Source: Gymnothorax reevesii
Taxonomy: Eukaryota > Chordata > Actinopteri > Anguilliformes > Muraenidae
Direction of reading: 5' to 3'
DNA length: 64,000 nucleotides
Assembly (NCBI GenBank): GCA_029721435.1
Contig: CM056582.1
Location: 38,212,611 to 38,276,610 of the forward strand
Part shown: positions 52,967 through 64,000 of the stretch, one piece after another
How the letters are laid out: the number at the start of each line of letters is the position of its first letter
Numbering within the stretch: position 1 is the stretch's first letter
Notes under the pieces: generated by a model
Told to the model about the DNA's origin: nothing
Databases searched by the model: none
What the model saw: only the letters and a program-made list of their open reading frames with translations
Program-made: the position numbers and the translations under genes

Positions 52967-55638
52967 CAGGGATGTGATTTTTCCGCTAATTTGCGGAATT
53001 CCAATTTTTTTTTATCTCCAAAAATAATAAATATTAAAACACCGATTTTTTTCAGTCATGAAAATCCGATTTCGTATCCACAGCATTCCGACTTTTTGTA
53101 TTTCTGTATACTGAATTGACCTTATGCACGATGAGTTCTACAGAGCTTCGTTATCAGATTACACAGCTAAAGCTCCTTCCAATCAAACTTCATGGTGTGT
53201 GGGCGGTGTCACGGTGGCAAGTTTCAACACTGGAAAACAAACGACTGAGATATTGCGTGTATTCGATACGACAGATGGCTTGTAGTATAGTATAGTAATA
53301 ATCATTAATAGCCAGTATACTGTATTGTATTTTTTGTAGCCCACTAGGCTAGTGGAGCGAGGATGAAGCAGTCTTGTAGCCTAGGTTTCAGCGGCGTGAG
53401 TGGTCGACAGCTGAACACTGCTGCGTCCCTTTATGTACTTCGTCGAGACTTATGCAAGGCTGACACTTGCACGACTTTTGGCCACGATTTTGTCGTGGCA
53501 AGTCGTGCCATTTTGGGGCACGTACTGGGAGGCTCCCGCACTGTTCACGACTAGTTCACGCATAGTTCATGACGAGTTCACAAATAGTTCACGAATGCGT
53601 GCCCATCAGTGTCCACATTGACACGAACTGGCATGACGAGTTCACGCATAGTTTGTGCATAGTTTACGCACTTCCCGCATTGGCGCAACGAGTTTGCGCA
53701 ATTCGGACGGTGTTGTGCCGACTTGGGCACGCCATATAAAAAGCGGTCTCTACCTCTGGCCTGTCGGCCTCTGGCCTTCTCTGCTTTGCTCTTCCTCGTG
53801 TCTGCTTTGTTTTAGGCATGTTGTCTCTGTGATATAAGTTGTCTCTTCGCTGGCAATCTCTGGAATGGCGAGCAGTGTCCAGGAAGCCCTATATGTACCC
53901 CCGCACTGACGCGAGCGCCACTGTCGCGCAGTAGTCGTGAACTGCTCGTGAACTGTCCGTGAACTCGTCGTGAACTGCTCGTGCCATGCGCAAACTTTTC
54001 GTGAAGTGCGTAAACTGGTCGTGAACTGCTCGTGCCATCAATGCGTGAAGTACACGTGACCGTGTCAGTGGGAAGGCACGGCCATACTGCGACACGCACC
54101 AATTCGTGAACATGTCGTGAACTACGCGTGAACTCAACGTGAGCTGTTCGTGAACTATTCGAGGCAGTTCGTGACAGCTGTGGCATGGCGCGCACTGCCA
54201 CGCACTAGCACACATCCACCCGCATCGTCCCGATGAGTTCATGACGAGTTCAGGAACAGTTTGTGCATAGTTCACGACCCGGTCGCGAAATTTTGTCGTG
54301 ACCAAAATTTTGAACATTTCAAAATTCTCATCCCGACATGGCACGCAGTCACGACGGGTTTACGCACACTTCACGCCAGTTTACGACTAGTTTGCGCACT
54401 GGCACGACTCGAGTCGTGCCAATGCGTGCCACAAAATTGTGCAAGTGTCAGCCTTGCTTTAGATGTACACCACTGGGAAGTTGCGCGGTTGGCTCAATGT
54501 GTGTCCCCCGAATGCGAACGGGTGCTCGTCTAAGCTCTTTGACGCACCTTCGCCCGCTCCCATTAACGGTAATATGGCCAGTCAAACCATAAAATTGCAT
54601 TACGTAAGCTTACGAGCAAATCTGATGGACCTTTATTTTCCTACATTTTGATATGAAACATTATCACCCTACATTTTGACTTCGGTGAATGCTGAATTAA
54701 TTGGTTACTGTGGCCTGCATAGGCACGGGTTATCCGTGCTAACACAACTGGGCGTCTCTCTCCAAAGCTAAATCATGGTTATTTCATCAGCTGCCCAGAT
54801 AATCCACGACCTTTAGCAATATTAGCGAGCGGTACACTACTCAACTTGTCTATCACGTCGTATAATTGAAGGTGCTTCGGGACCTCATCAAGAAGCCCTT
54901 CCTCTAAGTTTCACTTTTGTTTTTTCGTGAAAATGGAGCGTCACTGGACACCGAATATAGCCGAACGTGGCCAGTTAGTGACACTGTTTTCCGTTGCTGT
55001 TTGCCTTATTGATTGGGTTGATATGTAATGCATATGTCCATGAGTTCCGTCAGGATTGTGTTTTTAGTCTATAATGGGAAGCTGAAAATACTCACAGAAC
55101 TCATGGATGGTTTCTACAGATGATTGGATTAAAAATTGATTTATTGGTGGTGTGTATTTACAGTCATTATGTTCTTATTTGTTCATTTTTGCTATTAATC
55201 AGTACATTTAGGGAAGTTAAAATTCATTAAATACCCTGTGCATGTGACGTTGTGATATGATTTTGGAGCTGACCAAAAGAAGTCAATGATTTCATTGAAA
55301 TATTGGCTATATTCATTGAATGTTATTTTAGTTTTATCTGTGTGCAATAGTGGCAGATTAAATTCTTTAAAACCTTGGAGCTTGTGACTAATTTTGACTT
55401 GACCTAGAAATCAAAGATTGCATGTGTTTGTTGGCTTGAATATACATTGGATAATAATTCTGTTTTTTATTATTTTATTGAATTCTTACTACACTTATGG
55501 CAGTAAAATCACTAAAACCCTGGAGCTTCGGGGGGCTTTGTCCCCCTTGCTCCCCGCCAGGGTGCTGCCCTGGATCCAGATGGGGGCCACCCCGGCAACA
55601 TTTTCAGATAATTTCACTTCACCCAAATCACATCCCTG
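52967..55638. mobile_element. hAT-like element, 2.7 kb, non-coding
   Basis: The left end CAGGGATGTGATTT at 52967 is matched by the complement AAATCACATCCCTG ending at 55638. A GC-rich inner block near 55525-55600 (GGGGGCTTTGTCCCCC) is typical of fish hAT ends. The flanks are AT-rich (TTATAAAA / ATAAAAAC) and agree poorly, so the target duplication is not certain. No transposase is present. It contains the mirrored-motif module at 53454-54457. Confidence 0.65.
53454..54457. mobile_element. 1-kb module of mirrored GTTCACGA motifs with TATA box
   Basis: Bounded by GCAAGGCTGACACTTGCAC and its exact complement, a 19-bp terminal inverted repeat, followed inward by further paired GCACG/CGTGC sequence. 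Inside are three blocks rich in one short motif: TTCACG at 53544-53655, CGTGAA at 53936-54154, and TTCACG again at 54271-54375, 17 exact copies in total plus many one-base variants. A TATAAA box at 53735-53740 follows the first block, with a pyrimidine-rich leader after it. No long reading frame of known type is present. Arrays of this kind recall the subterminal transposase-binding repeats of some DNA transposons, but the family is not known to me. Confidence 0.7.
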
Positions 55639-55639
55639 A

Positions 55640-56500
55640 TAAAAACAAAAATAATGACTTTTTGAGAGAAAAAGTCAATGTCAGTGTGGCCACCCTTTGC
55701 CTTGATTACAGCTTTTAATCTTTCAGGCATAGTTTCCACATAGTTCTCCTCACTTTTAAAACCAAGAGATTTTAAAATCCGAAGAGATTTTTTTTCGATG
55801 TTACCACAAGTTTTCTCAATAAAATTAAGGACTGGACTTCGAGCAGGCCATGTCATAATTTTTATGTCACCTGATATTTCTTTCCAGCTGAGATAATTCT
55901 TTCAAAACAAAGAAGTGTGTGCAGGGTCATTATCTTGTTGAAAAATAATTTTTTTTTTTTTTTTCCAGAAAATTTTTCATTCATCAGTTCAAAGGACTTG
56001 TTCCCAGTTCATTGGTGTCCGATCCTTGGAATTCTTGGCAAATTCAAGCCTTTTTTGCCAGCTGTTGGCTGCAACATGATCAATCAGACCATTCTCACAC
56101 AGGCATGTGAAAATAGTAGATCTTGTTACTTTCATCTCTTCGCTTCTGATGCTATTAATATCATTTGCAGAGTTGTCCTGTCAATCACCAATTTTTTTTT
56201 TGTTGTTTTGCTTGTCATGCACAGATAATGAACATCAGTGGCACTTAATTTTCGTTTTGCTCCTGTATTCCCACTAATTTTCAGCAAACCGGTCTCTTAG
56301 AAATGCCTGATGGTGTTTCTTACAGTACCATGGCAGCATTTAACATCTTCAGCATGAAGTAAGGCCACAAGGGGGCGACGAACAACCTCAGAGAGCTCCT
56401 TCAGTCGTGCTAATCTGTTAAACACGGAGGCGCTGCTCAAAGTTCATGTTACCTTGTATACTGGAACAATTCCAGGTAATTTTGATGAGTATTGTTGCCT
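55640..56500 (-). pseudogene. Degenerate Tc1-like transposase
   Basis: Minus-strand residues WPARSPVLNFIEKTCGNIEK and, further on, MPERLKAVIKAKGGHTD correspond to the catalytic-Glu region and the C-terminus of Tc1-like transposases. Upstream sequence to about 56500 shows only scattered matches with many stops. The left edge lies directly against the hAT end at 55638. Confidence 0.6.
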
Positions 56501-57072
56501 CAAACCAATTTGAAGTAATTTTTTGCATCAATAATCATGGAATGAGCCATCAAACATGCATTCAGGCTATGCAAGAGTAAAAAAAATGAAATTTGCGACA
56601 CCTTTCAAATGTTATAAAAAAATTGATGTTTTCACTGTTCTTGCTTATTACCCAAATTTTTCCCTCAATGTGCTTTTTTATATTACATTAATTTAATATT
56701 ATCAATACACTTTTTATTATTATTTTTTTTTCTCGTTGCTACAATAGTACAGCGTATTTTCCAAAACATTTTCTTTCCGAAAAAGTAATAATATATTAGG
56801 AGCCTTTTTGGACGAAAGCCATGGTATATAATCATCACTGCACACTACTATGAAAGGTTGCATGTATTTTTTTTTTGGTCTTCAGTGGCGGAAAATGATA
56901 ATAAGAAAGAAGGCCTTACTTGGAGAGAATAGACTCATTGATATAAAATGCATCCATCCATTTTTGAATGTATTTTTCAAATGCCAGTTGGGTATGGGAA
57001 TGGGTACTTTCAGTGAGAGTATATGAGAGAAAATGGACTCCTGTTTGAAATTCCCCTCAAGTAGGTTCAAAG

Positions 57073-57422
57073 TATGGCTGGGTGATGTGGACAAAATCAA
57101 ATATCATGATTTTTTTGGACCGAATACCTGGATGTCGATATTGTGGCAATATTGGTGGGATAATTGTTGGACCTTTACAAAATATTAGCAGTTTTTGACA
57201 AACCATTATTCGTGATATGGACATGATAACTATGTAGGTACAGGTCACAGCTAGAACATTTTAATGAGTGCAGAAAACTGCATCCCTTCACTGTAATGCA
57301 ACCTTAGAAATGAGAAAAGACAACACTCATCATATCACAGTATTCTGATATACAAAATCCCAGACAATATGGTGTATCATGTGTTCAATATAATATCAAT
57401 ATCCTGTATTGTCCAGCCCTAG
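57073..57422. mobile_element. MITE with GGCTGG ends, ~350 bp
   Basis: The left edge TATGGCTGGGTGATGTGGAC and the right edge TATTGTCCAGCCCTA form a diverged inverted repeat. This is a very common fish non-autonomous transposon type. The body is AT-rich and non-coding. Confidence 0.55.
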
Positions 57423-59950
57423 TTTATAGTCAGAAGTTTTTTTTAACCCATGTTGTATACTAAGATGATGTCACATACGGTAGGTATTTTGTATTTGCTG
57501 TTTGCGGCACTTCACTTACGCTACATCGCATTTGCTCCAAGTGAAATGTTCGAGCCCAGAATGCCATGTTTTTATCAAATTGAAAATATCTAGAATTTTA
57601 ACATTGTTTTATAAACATTTCTTTGTAATTCAGTGGGACATATTTGGGACCCTCGGAAACCATGGCATCTCCTCTAAAATTTAAAATGTACTTAAAAATT
57701 TAATGGGTTTGAATAGAGTAGCTGCACTTGATTTGGGAGAAAGAACAGTGGGTGAGATGTGGAGATATTGGAGAGGACACCCCTCACACGGCATGCATTT
57801 GGGTCCCAGTTTCTGTGAACGTACTCACCTAGAAAGCAGGTAAAGCAAAAAAAACACCCACAACTCCGTGAATCTCACCAGCATAGCAACCCAATGCTGA
57901 CAGGTCAGAGCTGGACAGGGGTTGTGTGGCTGAAGGTGGAGTTTAGTTATTACAGTGATGACATGGAAACCGCGCTCAAGTTTTCAATGCTTGCGTGTTG
58001 AGGGGTTTATAGATTACTCCTCCTCGGCATTTATGCCTGGAAAAAGGGCGACTCCAAGGCAGAGAAGTTATTTTTGGGCCCTCTTTTTACTTATCAGGAG
58101 TACAATGAATCTATAAGACGAACGTAAAGAAGGCTGGTCCAGTGTCCGTGCACAAAGGTTTGATTAAGACCAGACTCCACCCCAACAGATTTACTGGGGG
58201 CTTGTTGAGACCTCTGGATGTCCTTTCCACTTACCCGTTTGGGATGGCAGTTCCTTTACTGCAGGTCTGATATTGATACAGATTTATGTTTTCACCAATT
58301 TCATATAGATTAGCTAATGGATTGAAATAAATTTATGAACTTAAAAATGCATGCGCTAAAGAAAAGTAGCAAAAGTACAGAGTAATTAGTTTTGTCATAC
58401 CCCAGCATATAATGTGGGAGAATATGGCGATCGTTCTGTCCTTTGGTCTCTGTCTGCCTGTAAACATTTTTGTCCAGAGCATAACCAGAAAACAATTTGG
58501 TATTTTCTCATCAACTTTGGTTGACACACCGAGCATATGCTGGAATAGTGCATTTTGAGTTTTTGTATCGATTTGACCACAAGGTGATGCAATGACAACA
58601 AACTTTATGTTTTGGCCTGTAACTTTTGAATTGTCTTTCTTTTCTGGATTCTGTCTGTCCACTCAAATGTATCCATATAAGTCATTTGCAAATTGGTGGA
58701 TTTTCAGCCATTAGGAATTTTTTTGTGAAACCTATAAACATGATGTCATCCTACCTGCACCGTGCGACCAATTTGCATGAAATTTAGTCCGCAGCATCTT
58801 CAAACCAAGATGTTTAGTCATATCCATACAGTTGCCACTTAAAAAATGTGGCTGCAGTAAGCATATGTGAGTGTGGCAGCACAAGCATTTTGTAAGGACG
58901 GACTCTATTTTATGACCCCCAACTCCTGGATGCAATGTGCAGTGATTAATAAACTTGAGACCCCTCATCTACAAGCCATTGGACTCAAGCCCACCAAATT
59001 TGATGTAAATCAATGCGTAGGTGGAGCAATAGTCATGAACACTCCAAAACCAGTCGCCTAATCAACTTTTAATTTTGAATGCTTAATTTTGGTAAAGGGT
59101 CTAAAGGATATCTAAGGCCCAGTCCCAATCTCCATCCTAAAGCCTTAATCCCTTGAACCCTCCAGAGGCTGATAATCGCTTGAATGCCAGAGAATACAAG
59201 GGTTGGAAATGATTTTAATAGGAACTTTGTAATATATCGCCTTACCTAGTCAACGGCAAAACATATGGCATATCATTATGGGTTTGAGACTTTTTCTTTT
59301 TAAACCACCTTCCTGGCTAAGGAAGGTGCATGAATTAAACATGCTCTAGACTGAGCTCTTGCCTTACAGTGTGGCCAAGAGGCAATTGTCAAAAAATCAA
59401 TTAACCCGTTTTTGTCAAAACCGCATCATTAAGCAAGAATGTAGAGAACAGGTTGATAAAGAAACTTGGTTTGTGGTTCATTTTTGCATTACTTTAGTCT
59501 CATAGTAGTGTGTTTTCTTGATTAGGTTGTTGCTCCTTACTTTTTCTATGTTTGTTCGTTTGTTTACAATTTTGTCTACATGCTTCCGCACTAACATAAG
59601 TGACTGTATTTTACCCTCACACTGTTATTAATTATGAGTAATTCCCTAATGCTAATGGACATTGTTCAAAAAGGGCTTGACATGTCTGTGAGAGAGCCCT
59701 CAAGCTCTTGATGATTTGACAGCGGTTCAATCATAAGCACTTTCGGACTTTGCGGCAACACACCGCAAAATTAATGAGTGTGGAGATTTGTCTTATAAGT
59801 TCAAGGTGATTGCTCAAACAAGATGGCCACCATCAGAGAATCACTTTTCAGCATCTCTTCTACACTGTAACATATCATGTGTCATCATGAATATTTTCAA
59901 GATAATTTGGGATATGAGAAAGACGAATCAGCCACATACTGGAGTACTGG
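57423..59950. other. Intronic sequence without supported genes
   Basis: Open frames of 60-109 codons on both strands lack recognisable motifs and are not called. Confidence 0.35.
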
Positions 59951-59959
59951 CATCTCCAT

Positions 59960-60960
59960 CTATCCATTTTCTTCTGCTTATCCTCAGCCGGGTCGAAGGG
60001 GTAACAGACTAAGCAGAGAGGCCCCAGCGCCCCCCTCCCCAGCCACTTCCTCCAACTCTACCTGGGGAACCCCAAGTCTTTCCCAGGCCAGCTGGGAGAT
60101 ATAATCCCACCAGCGTATCCTGGGTCTACCTCGGGGCCTCCTCCCAGTTGGACTTACCTGGAAAACCTCTAAAGGGAGGTGCTAGGATGGATCCGGACTA
60201 GATGCCCAAACCACCTCAACTGACTCTTCTTGACGCGGAGGAGCAGCAGTTTTGCTCTGAGCCTTTCCCAGATGTCTGAGCTCCTCACCCTATCCCTAAG
60301 GGTCAGCCCAGCCACCCTACAGAGAAAGCTAAGCCGCTTGTATTCGCAATCTTCTACTTTCAGTCTCCACCCAAAGCCTGTGACCGTAGATGAGGGTTGG
60401 AACATAGATCGACCAGTAAATCAAGAGCTTTGCTTTTTCGCTCAGCTCCTTCTTCACCACAACAAACTAGTACAACGCCCGCTTTACTGCAGATGCTGCA
60501 GCAAACCATCTGTCATTCTCATGCTCCATCCTACCCTCATTTGTGAACAAGACCCCAAGATATCTGAACTCCTCCACTTGGGGTTACAACTCACCCCCAT
60601 CTAAAGGGGACAATCTACCTTTTTCCGGGGGAGAACTATGGCCTCAGATTTGGAGGTGCTGATCCTCATTCCGACCACTTTACACTCAGCTGTGAATGAC
60701 TCCAGTGTGCCTTGGAGGTCACAGCTTGTAGCCCACAGGACCACATCATCTGCAAACAGCAGATATGCAATCCTGAAGCCGCCAAACTGGACACCGTCCA
60801 AATCTTGGCTGCGCCTTTCATCCTGTTCATGAAAATCTTGTACGTTTCTTTTATTACCGGGAAGTCCCACTGAGACCGAAGTCTCTTTTTCAGAAGAGCT
60901 CTGAATACAATAAAATAAATACAAAGTGGGTAACAGACAGAGTATAGTAAGGTTCACACA
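59960..60960 (-). pseudogene. Non-LTR retrotransposon remnant, RT end
   Basis: Minus-strand RT coding remains include FGGFRIAYLLFADDVVLWAT, which contains the catalytic FADD box, and CKVVGMRISTSKSEAIVLPR. The C-terminal region follows at 60405-60169 (LCRVAGLTLRDRVRSSDIW, LRWFGHLVRIHP). The 3' end near 59960 reads TCTATCCATTTTCTTCTGC on the plus strand, a typical fish LINE tail. Frameshifts are present. I cannot place the clade with confidence. Confidence 0.75.
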
Positions 60961-61279
60961 ATTACATACAACAACTGTAGACTAAAGGAATACAAGCTTT
61001 AAAATGAAGTTATTAAAAAAAATAATAAAATAATAATAAAAAACATTGAAGTGCAAAGGACAGAGAACAAGTTCAACATTAAAACTAAAGGAAAGTACAT
61101 CTGGCCTCCTCAAGTAACATCTCCCACAGTCGATTCTTGAAGGAATCATAGGGAATGAGACAGTCAAGCTTCAGAGTCTTGGCATCTATTCCAGACAGAA
61201 GGTGCAAATGAGCTAAAAGCAGAACAGCTCAAATTTGTCCTAGTCCTGGGTGACTAACAAAATCCACCCTCATCATCAC

Positions 61280-62300
61280 AATCAAGACCAATAGAGGACA
61301 ACTTTTTTAATAAAATAAAATGGTCTACTGTATCAAAAGCTTTTGCTAAATCAATAAATAAGGCAGCACATTTTTGTTTATTATCCACAGCTGATATCAA
61401 ATCATTTAAAACCACTGAAGCTGCTGTGATGGTGCTAAGACTAGGCCTGAAACCAGATTGTTGTGAAGTTAAAATGTTGTTGAAAGTTAAGCTGCACAGT
61501 TGTTGCTTAATGAGAGATTCTAAAATCTTAGCCAGGCAAGGCTATTTTGAGATCGGTCGGTAGCTGTTCACTGAACAGGGATGACCACCCTTAAATAATG
61601 GAATAACATGAGCAGCTTTCCATACACTTGGAATAGTCCCTGTCGATACTGACAAGTTAAAAATATTGGTTATTGAATGTGCAATCATTGGGGCTGCTAA
61701 ACGCAAAAGACTTTGAATTGATGTAAATAATTCCACTGGTGAGGACCATCTAGTTCCTCACCAGTGGAATTATTTACATCAATTCGTTTCAATTCTTGTC
61801 GGACTTCATTCACTTGAAATTCCTTAAATGAAAACAATACTCTCAGTTTTGGAGAATGTGTGAATGAACTAGAGCTGAGGTCAGAAATATCCCCCGTAGA
61901 GGGCTGATTAATTAAATTTTCAAAAAGGTTTACGGCCGCTATAAAATGTTGGTTAAAAAGATCACAGATTTTCTGTTTATCCAGTATAGGACCAGAATCA
62001 ATGTGGATAGAGTGTGGTATAGATGAAGACGGATAACAATTCAGGGACTTCACAAATTTTCAAAATTTGCAGGATTACCCTGACTTTTGGCCAGTGACAA
62101 AATAAAATAATCAAATTTCGCCCTTTTAATCAATGAGCAGCAGTTATTTCTTAATTTTCTAAAAACCTGTCAGTCAGAGAGTGCTTGGGTTTTCCTAGCT
62201 TTACCCAATGCTTCATCCCTAATGAGTAGTTCTGAGGATAAGGCATTCGAAAACCAAGGGTTTCTTCTATTCTTAACCCCAAGTCTCTTCACCGGAGCAT
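61280..62300 (-). pseudogene. L2-like LINE remnant with local inverted duplication
   Basis: Minus-strand fragments FSFKEFQVNEVRQELKRIDV, LAAPMIAHSITNIFNLS and GTIPSVWKAAHVIPLFKGG followed by NSYRPISK match L2-type reverse transcriptase blocks in the right order. Between the first two, at 61715-61785, coding sequence is replaced by a perfect 31-bp hairpin. Later RT blocks survive weakly toward 61280. The element is non-functional. Confidence 0.7.
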
Positions 62301-63837
62301 GCTTATCCACAGCACGATTAAACATGGTAATAAAGTGAGCCAATGCTCGGTCAGGGTCTGGAATAAAACCCGCAGAGCATAAATCACTCCAGAAAATATT
62401 GTGCAGGAAGGCCTGTTCACAAAAATGTTTAAAATTTCTTTTAGTTATAAAACATTAAGGAACCTTTGTAAGTTTTATGTCTCTAATACATGCTACAGGA
62501 CAATGATCACTAAAATCCAAAAGGAAAGACGCCACTCAGGGCAGACTTGTGCAGTCTATTAGTTAAAATCAGATCAATCAAAGTTGATGAGGCTCAATCT
62601 TTAAAATTATGTCGTGTAGGCTCCGAAAGAAGTTGTGTGAGAGTCAGGTTGTCGCAGACCTCTTTAACCCTTTGTGCAGAAGCCAAATTTGGCTATTTAT
62701 GGGTTACCCACTTTAATGCTGTATAATTCAAGATTTAAGCTTCATAAAGAGGAAAATTGTGGCTCAATTCAGAAAAGACACTTACAGCATTTAGAATTGC
62801 ATTGTATTTCAGTTTATTTTCATGATTTTGGTTGAGAAAATGAGCTGCAAACATAAAAAATCTTCATGAGAATTCACCATTGAAATTGCAAAAAAAAATA
62901 ATTCTGAGGATTGAAAAACTGCTGGGGCTTAAAACTATACATTTCTGGTATCATAAACTCCATGACCACAAGTAGAATGCATCTTCAACATTACATTCTA
63001 GATTATCTACATGCTATTAGCCAAATTATACAGCTATCCAAGTGTCTCCCCAAAGTCTCAAAATTATTTCCTGTGAAATCATTGTAAAATCACGTATATA
63101 ACACAAATAAAGTTTTAAGGCATGAAATTTAATATGAACAAATTATTTTCTGGTTGAGTTTAGTATGAATTTATCAATCTCAGTGCAGTTGAATATCAGT
63201 GGTCACCAGTAACTTCTCCAAACACAAAAAATATGCCTTTTCACCAGAATAAAGTTTAGAGTTTTGTCCATTTTTCTTCTAAGTCTCCCAAGCCAGCACA
63301 AACACGCACTGCATTTTATAAACTGCTGATTAAACAGTCAGAACATTCACCCTGTAATGGAAGTTACCAGTTCCCAAACTCACGACTTCATTTCAACCCT
63401 TATAAAGGAACAAGTACAACTCACTAACTCAGAAATATCTGAATTCTGAAATATACCTTATTTTAACAGAACAGACATTCCTTTTTCAGGGAACATCACA
63501 CAATATATATACCTCCCTAGATTCAACAGAACGGTGCAATGATCGTACCAGGGGGTCCAACTAAATGCATGGGCAGTTCACTTTTAAACAGGAAAAAACG
63601 TCGGCATTCGACTTTGTTGAGTATGGTATACATTCCAAAACAGAAAGCAAAACTAGCAGCCTACCGTTTTTCATGAATCCCTTCTCCAGAGACAGATGTA
63701 TCGAGTAGAAGGAACCCTCCGGTCCTGTTTCATTCGAAATAATTCCCAAAGACCATGTCCTTATCTTATTTAAATCCTCTAAATATAACTGAACACTTCA
63801 AGGCCAGTTTTGTATGGAGGACTAAATGTGCCAAAAT
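62301..63837. other. Intronic sequence; possible piggyBac-like end
   Basis: TTAACCCTTTGTGCAG near 62664 looks like a TTAA target plus a piggyBac-type terminus, but no matching far end was found. The remainder has no assignable feature. Confidence 0.3.
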
Positions 63838-63839
63838 TA

Positions 63840-63952
63840 AATAAATAAATTCACCATTAAATAATTAATTAAATGTGTCATTAAATAATTAAAAAATAAA
63901 TTCACCATTAAATAATTAATTACATGTGTCATTAAATAATTGAAATTGCAAT
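63840..63952. repeat. 51-bp AT-rich tandem repeat, 2 units
   Basis: TTCACCATTAAATAATTAAT recurs after 51 bases with TGTGTCATTAAATAATT between. It continues toward the window edge in more degenerate form. Confidence 0.8.
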
Positions 63953-64000
63953 TTATTTTATGTAAAAAATATATTTCAATTTTTCACTATTTAATTATTT

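Larger units (their letters stand above)
19319..64000 (+). other. prkce: Probable prkce intron 1 (continues past window)
   Basis: No further exon of the kinase was recognised on the plus strand after the donor at 19319. The known gene is very large in vertebrates with a long first intron. The region is therefore read as at least 44.7 kb of intron 1, filled with the elements listed below. This is an inference from the absence of downstream exons. Confidence 0.6.

Noticed and set aside
62656..62700. TTAACCCTTTGTGCAG as a piggyBac-type element end
   Set aside because: No complementary terminus or second TTAA junction could be found before the window ends, so no element is called.
1..64000. tRNA, rRNA or other structured RNA genes
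   Set aside because: No cloverleaf with both polymerase III boxes and no rRNA-like segment was seen. Only a lone B-box-like match at 12596 was noted as a possible SINE.

Overview
The window looks like nuclear DNA from a teleost fish. It is AT-rich, has spliced vertebrate-type exons with GT/AG borders, no bacterial operon structure, and a dense mix of fish-type transposons (Tc1-like, several hAT-type families, an L1-like and other LINEs, Ty3/Gypsy). The exact species cannot be told from the sequence. All family names here come from recognising motifs by eye; no database search was run.

Two host genes can be supported. (1) On the minus strand at about 5.0-7.3 kb is a compact gene whose five phase-0 exons (7208 to 5361), plus a possible short last exon, encode a stand-alone eIF4G-type MIF4G domain. 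(2) On the plus strand at about 18.2-19.3 kb is the first coding exon (116 codons, C2 domain) of prkce, encoding protein kinase C epsilon, with an apparent 5' UTR intron before it. No later prkce exon was found, so everything from 19.3 kb to the end is probably prkce intron 1, and most of it is mobile DNA. A short unassigned exon-like reading frame with a good splice donor lies at 17931-18082.

Layout. 0-5 kb: sparse sequence, then a dispersed repeat (2066-4781) holding a Tc1-like element and a 178-bp hAT-type MITE. 5-7.3 kb: the MIF4G gene. 7.4-12.8 kb: old fragments and a 2.3-kb hAT-like element (9223-11534), related to the repeat at 2 kb and carrying a pogo-like remnant. 13.4-17.5 kb: a duplicated 537-bp block, a ~188-bp tandem array and a MITE. 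17.9-19.3 kb: prkce. 19.7-23 kb: MITE, diverged repeats and a perfect 8 x 36-bp minisatellite. 23.1-29.8 kb: a decayed transposase-like gene split by an L1-like LINE with a complete 1264-codon ORF2. 30.9-31.4 kb: solo LTR. 33.05-37.41 kb: a complete Ty3/Gypsy element with near-identical LTRs and a readable -1 frameshift signal. 37.4-38.7 kb: decayed THAP and SWIM-type coding pieces. 38-45 kb: mainly unassigned DNA. 45.2-47.4 kb: Tc1-like and LINE fragments with a MITE. 51.8-55.6 kb: a fold-back hAT element and a second hAT-like element that contains an unusual 1-kb module of mirrored GTTCACGA motifs around a TATA box. 55.6-62 kb: Tc1-like and LINE remnants.

There is no gene cluster working together here. 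The biology is a kinase gene's long first intron acting as a reservoir of nested mobile elements, several of which preserve enough junction detail to order their insertions.
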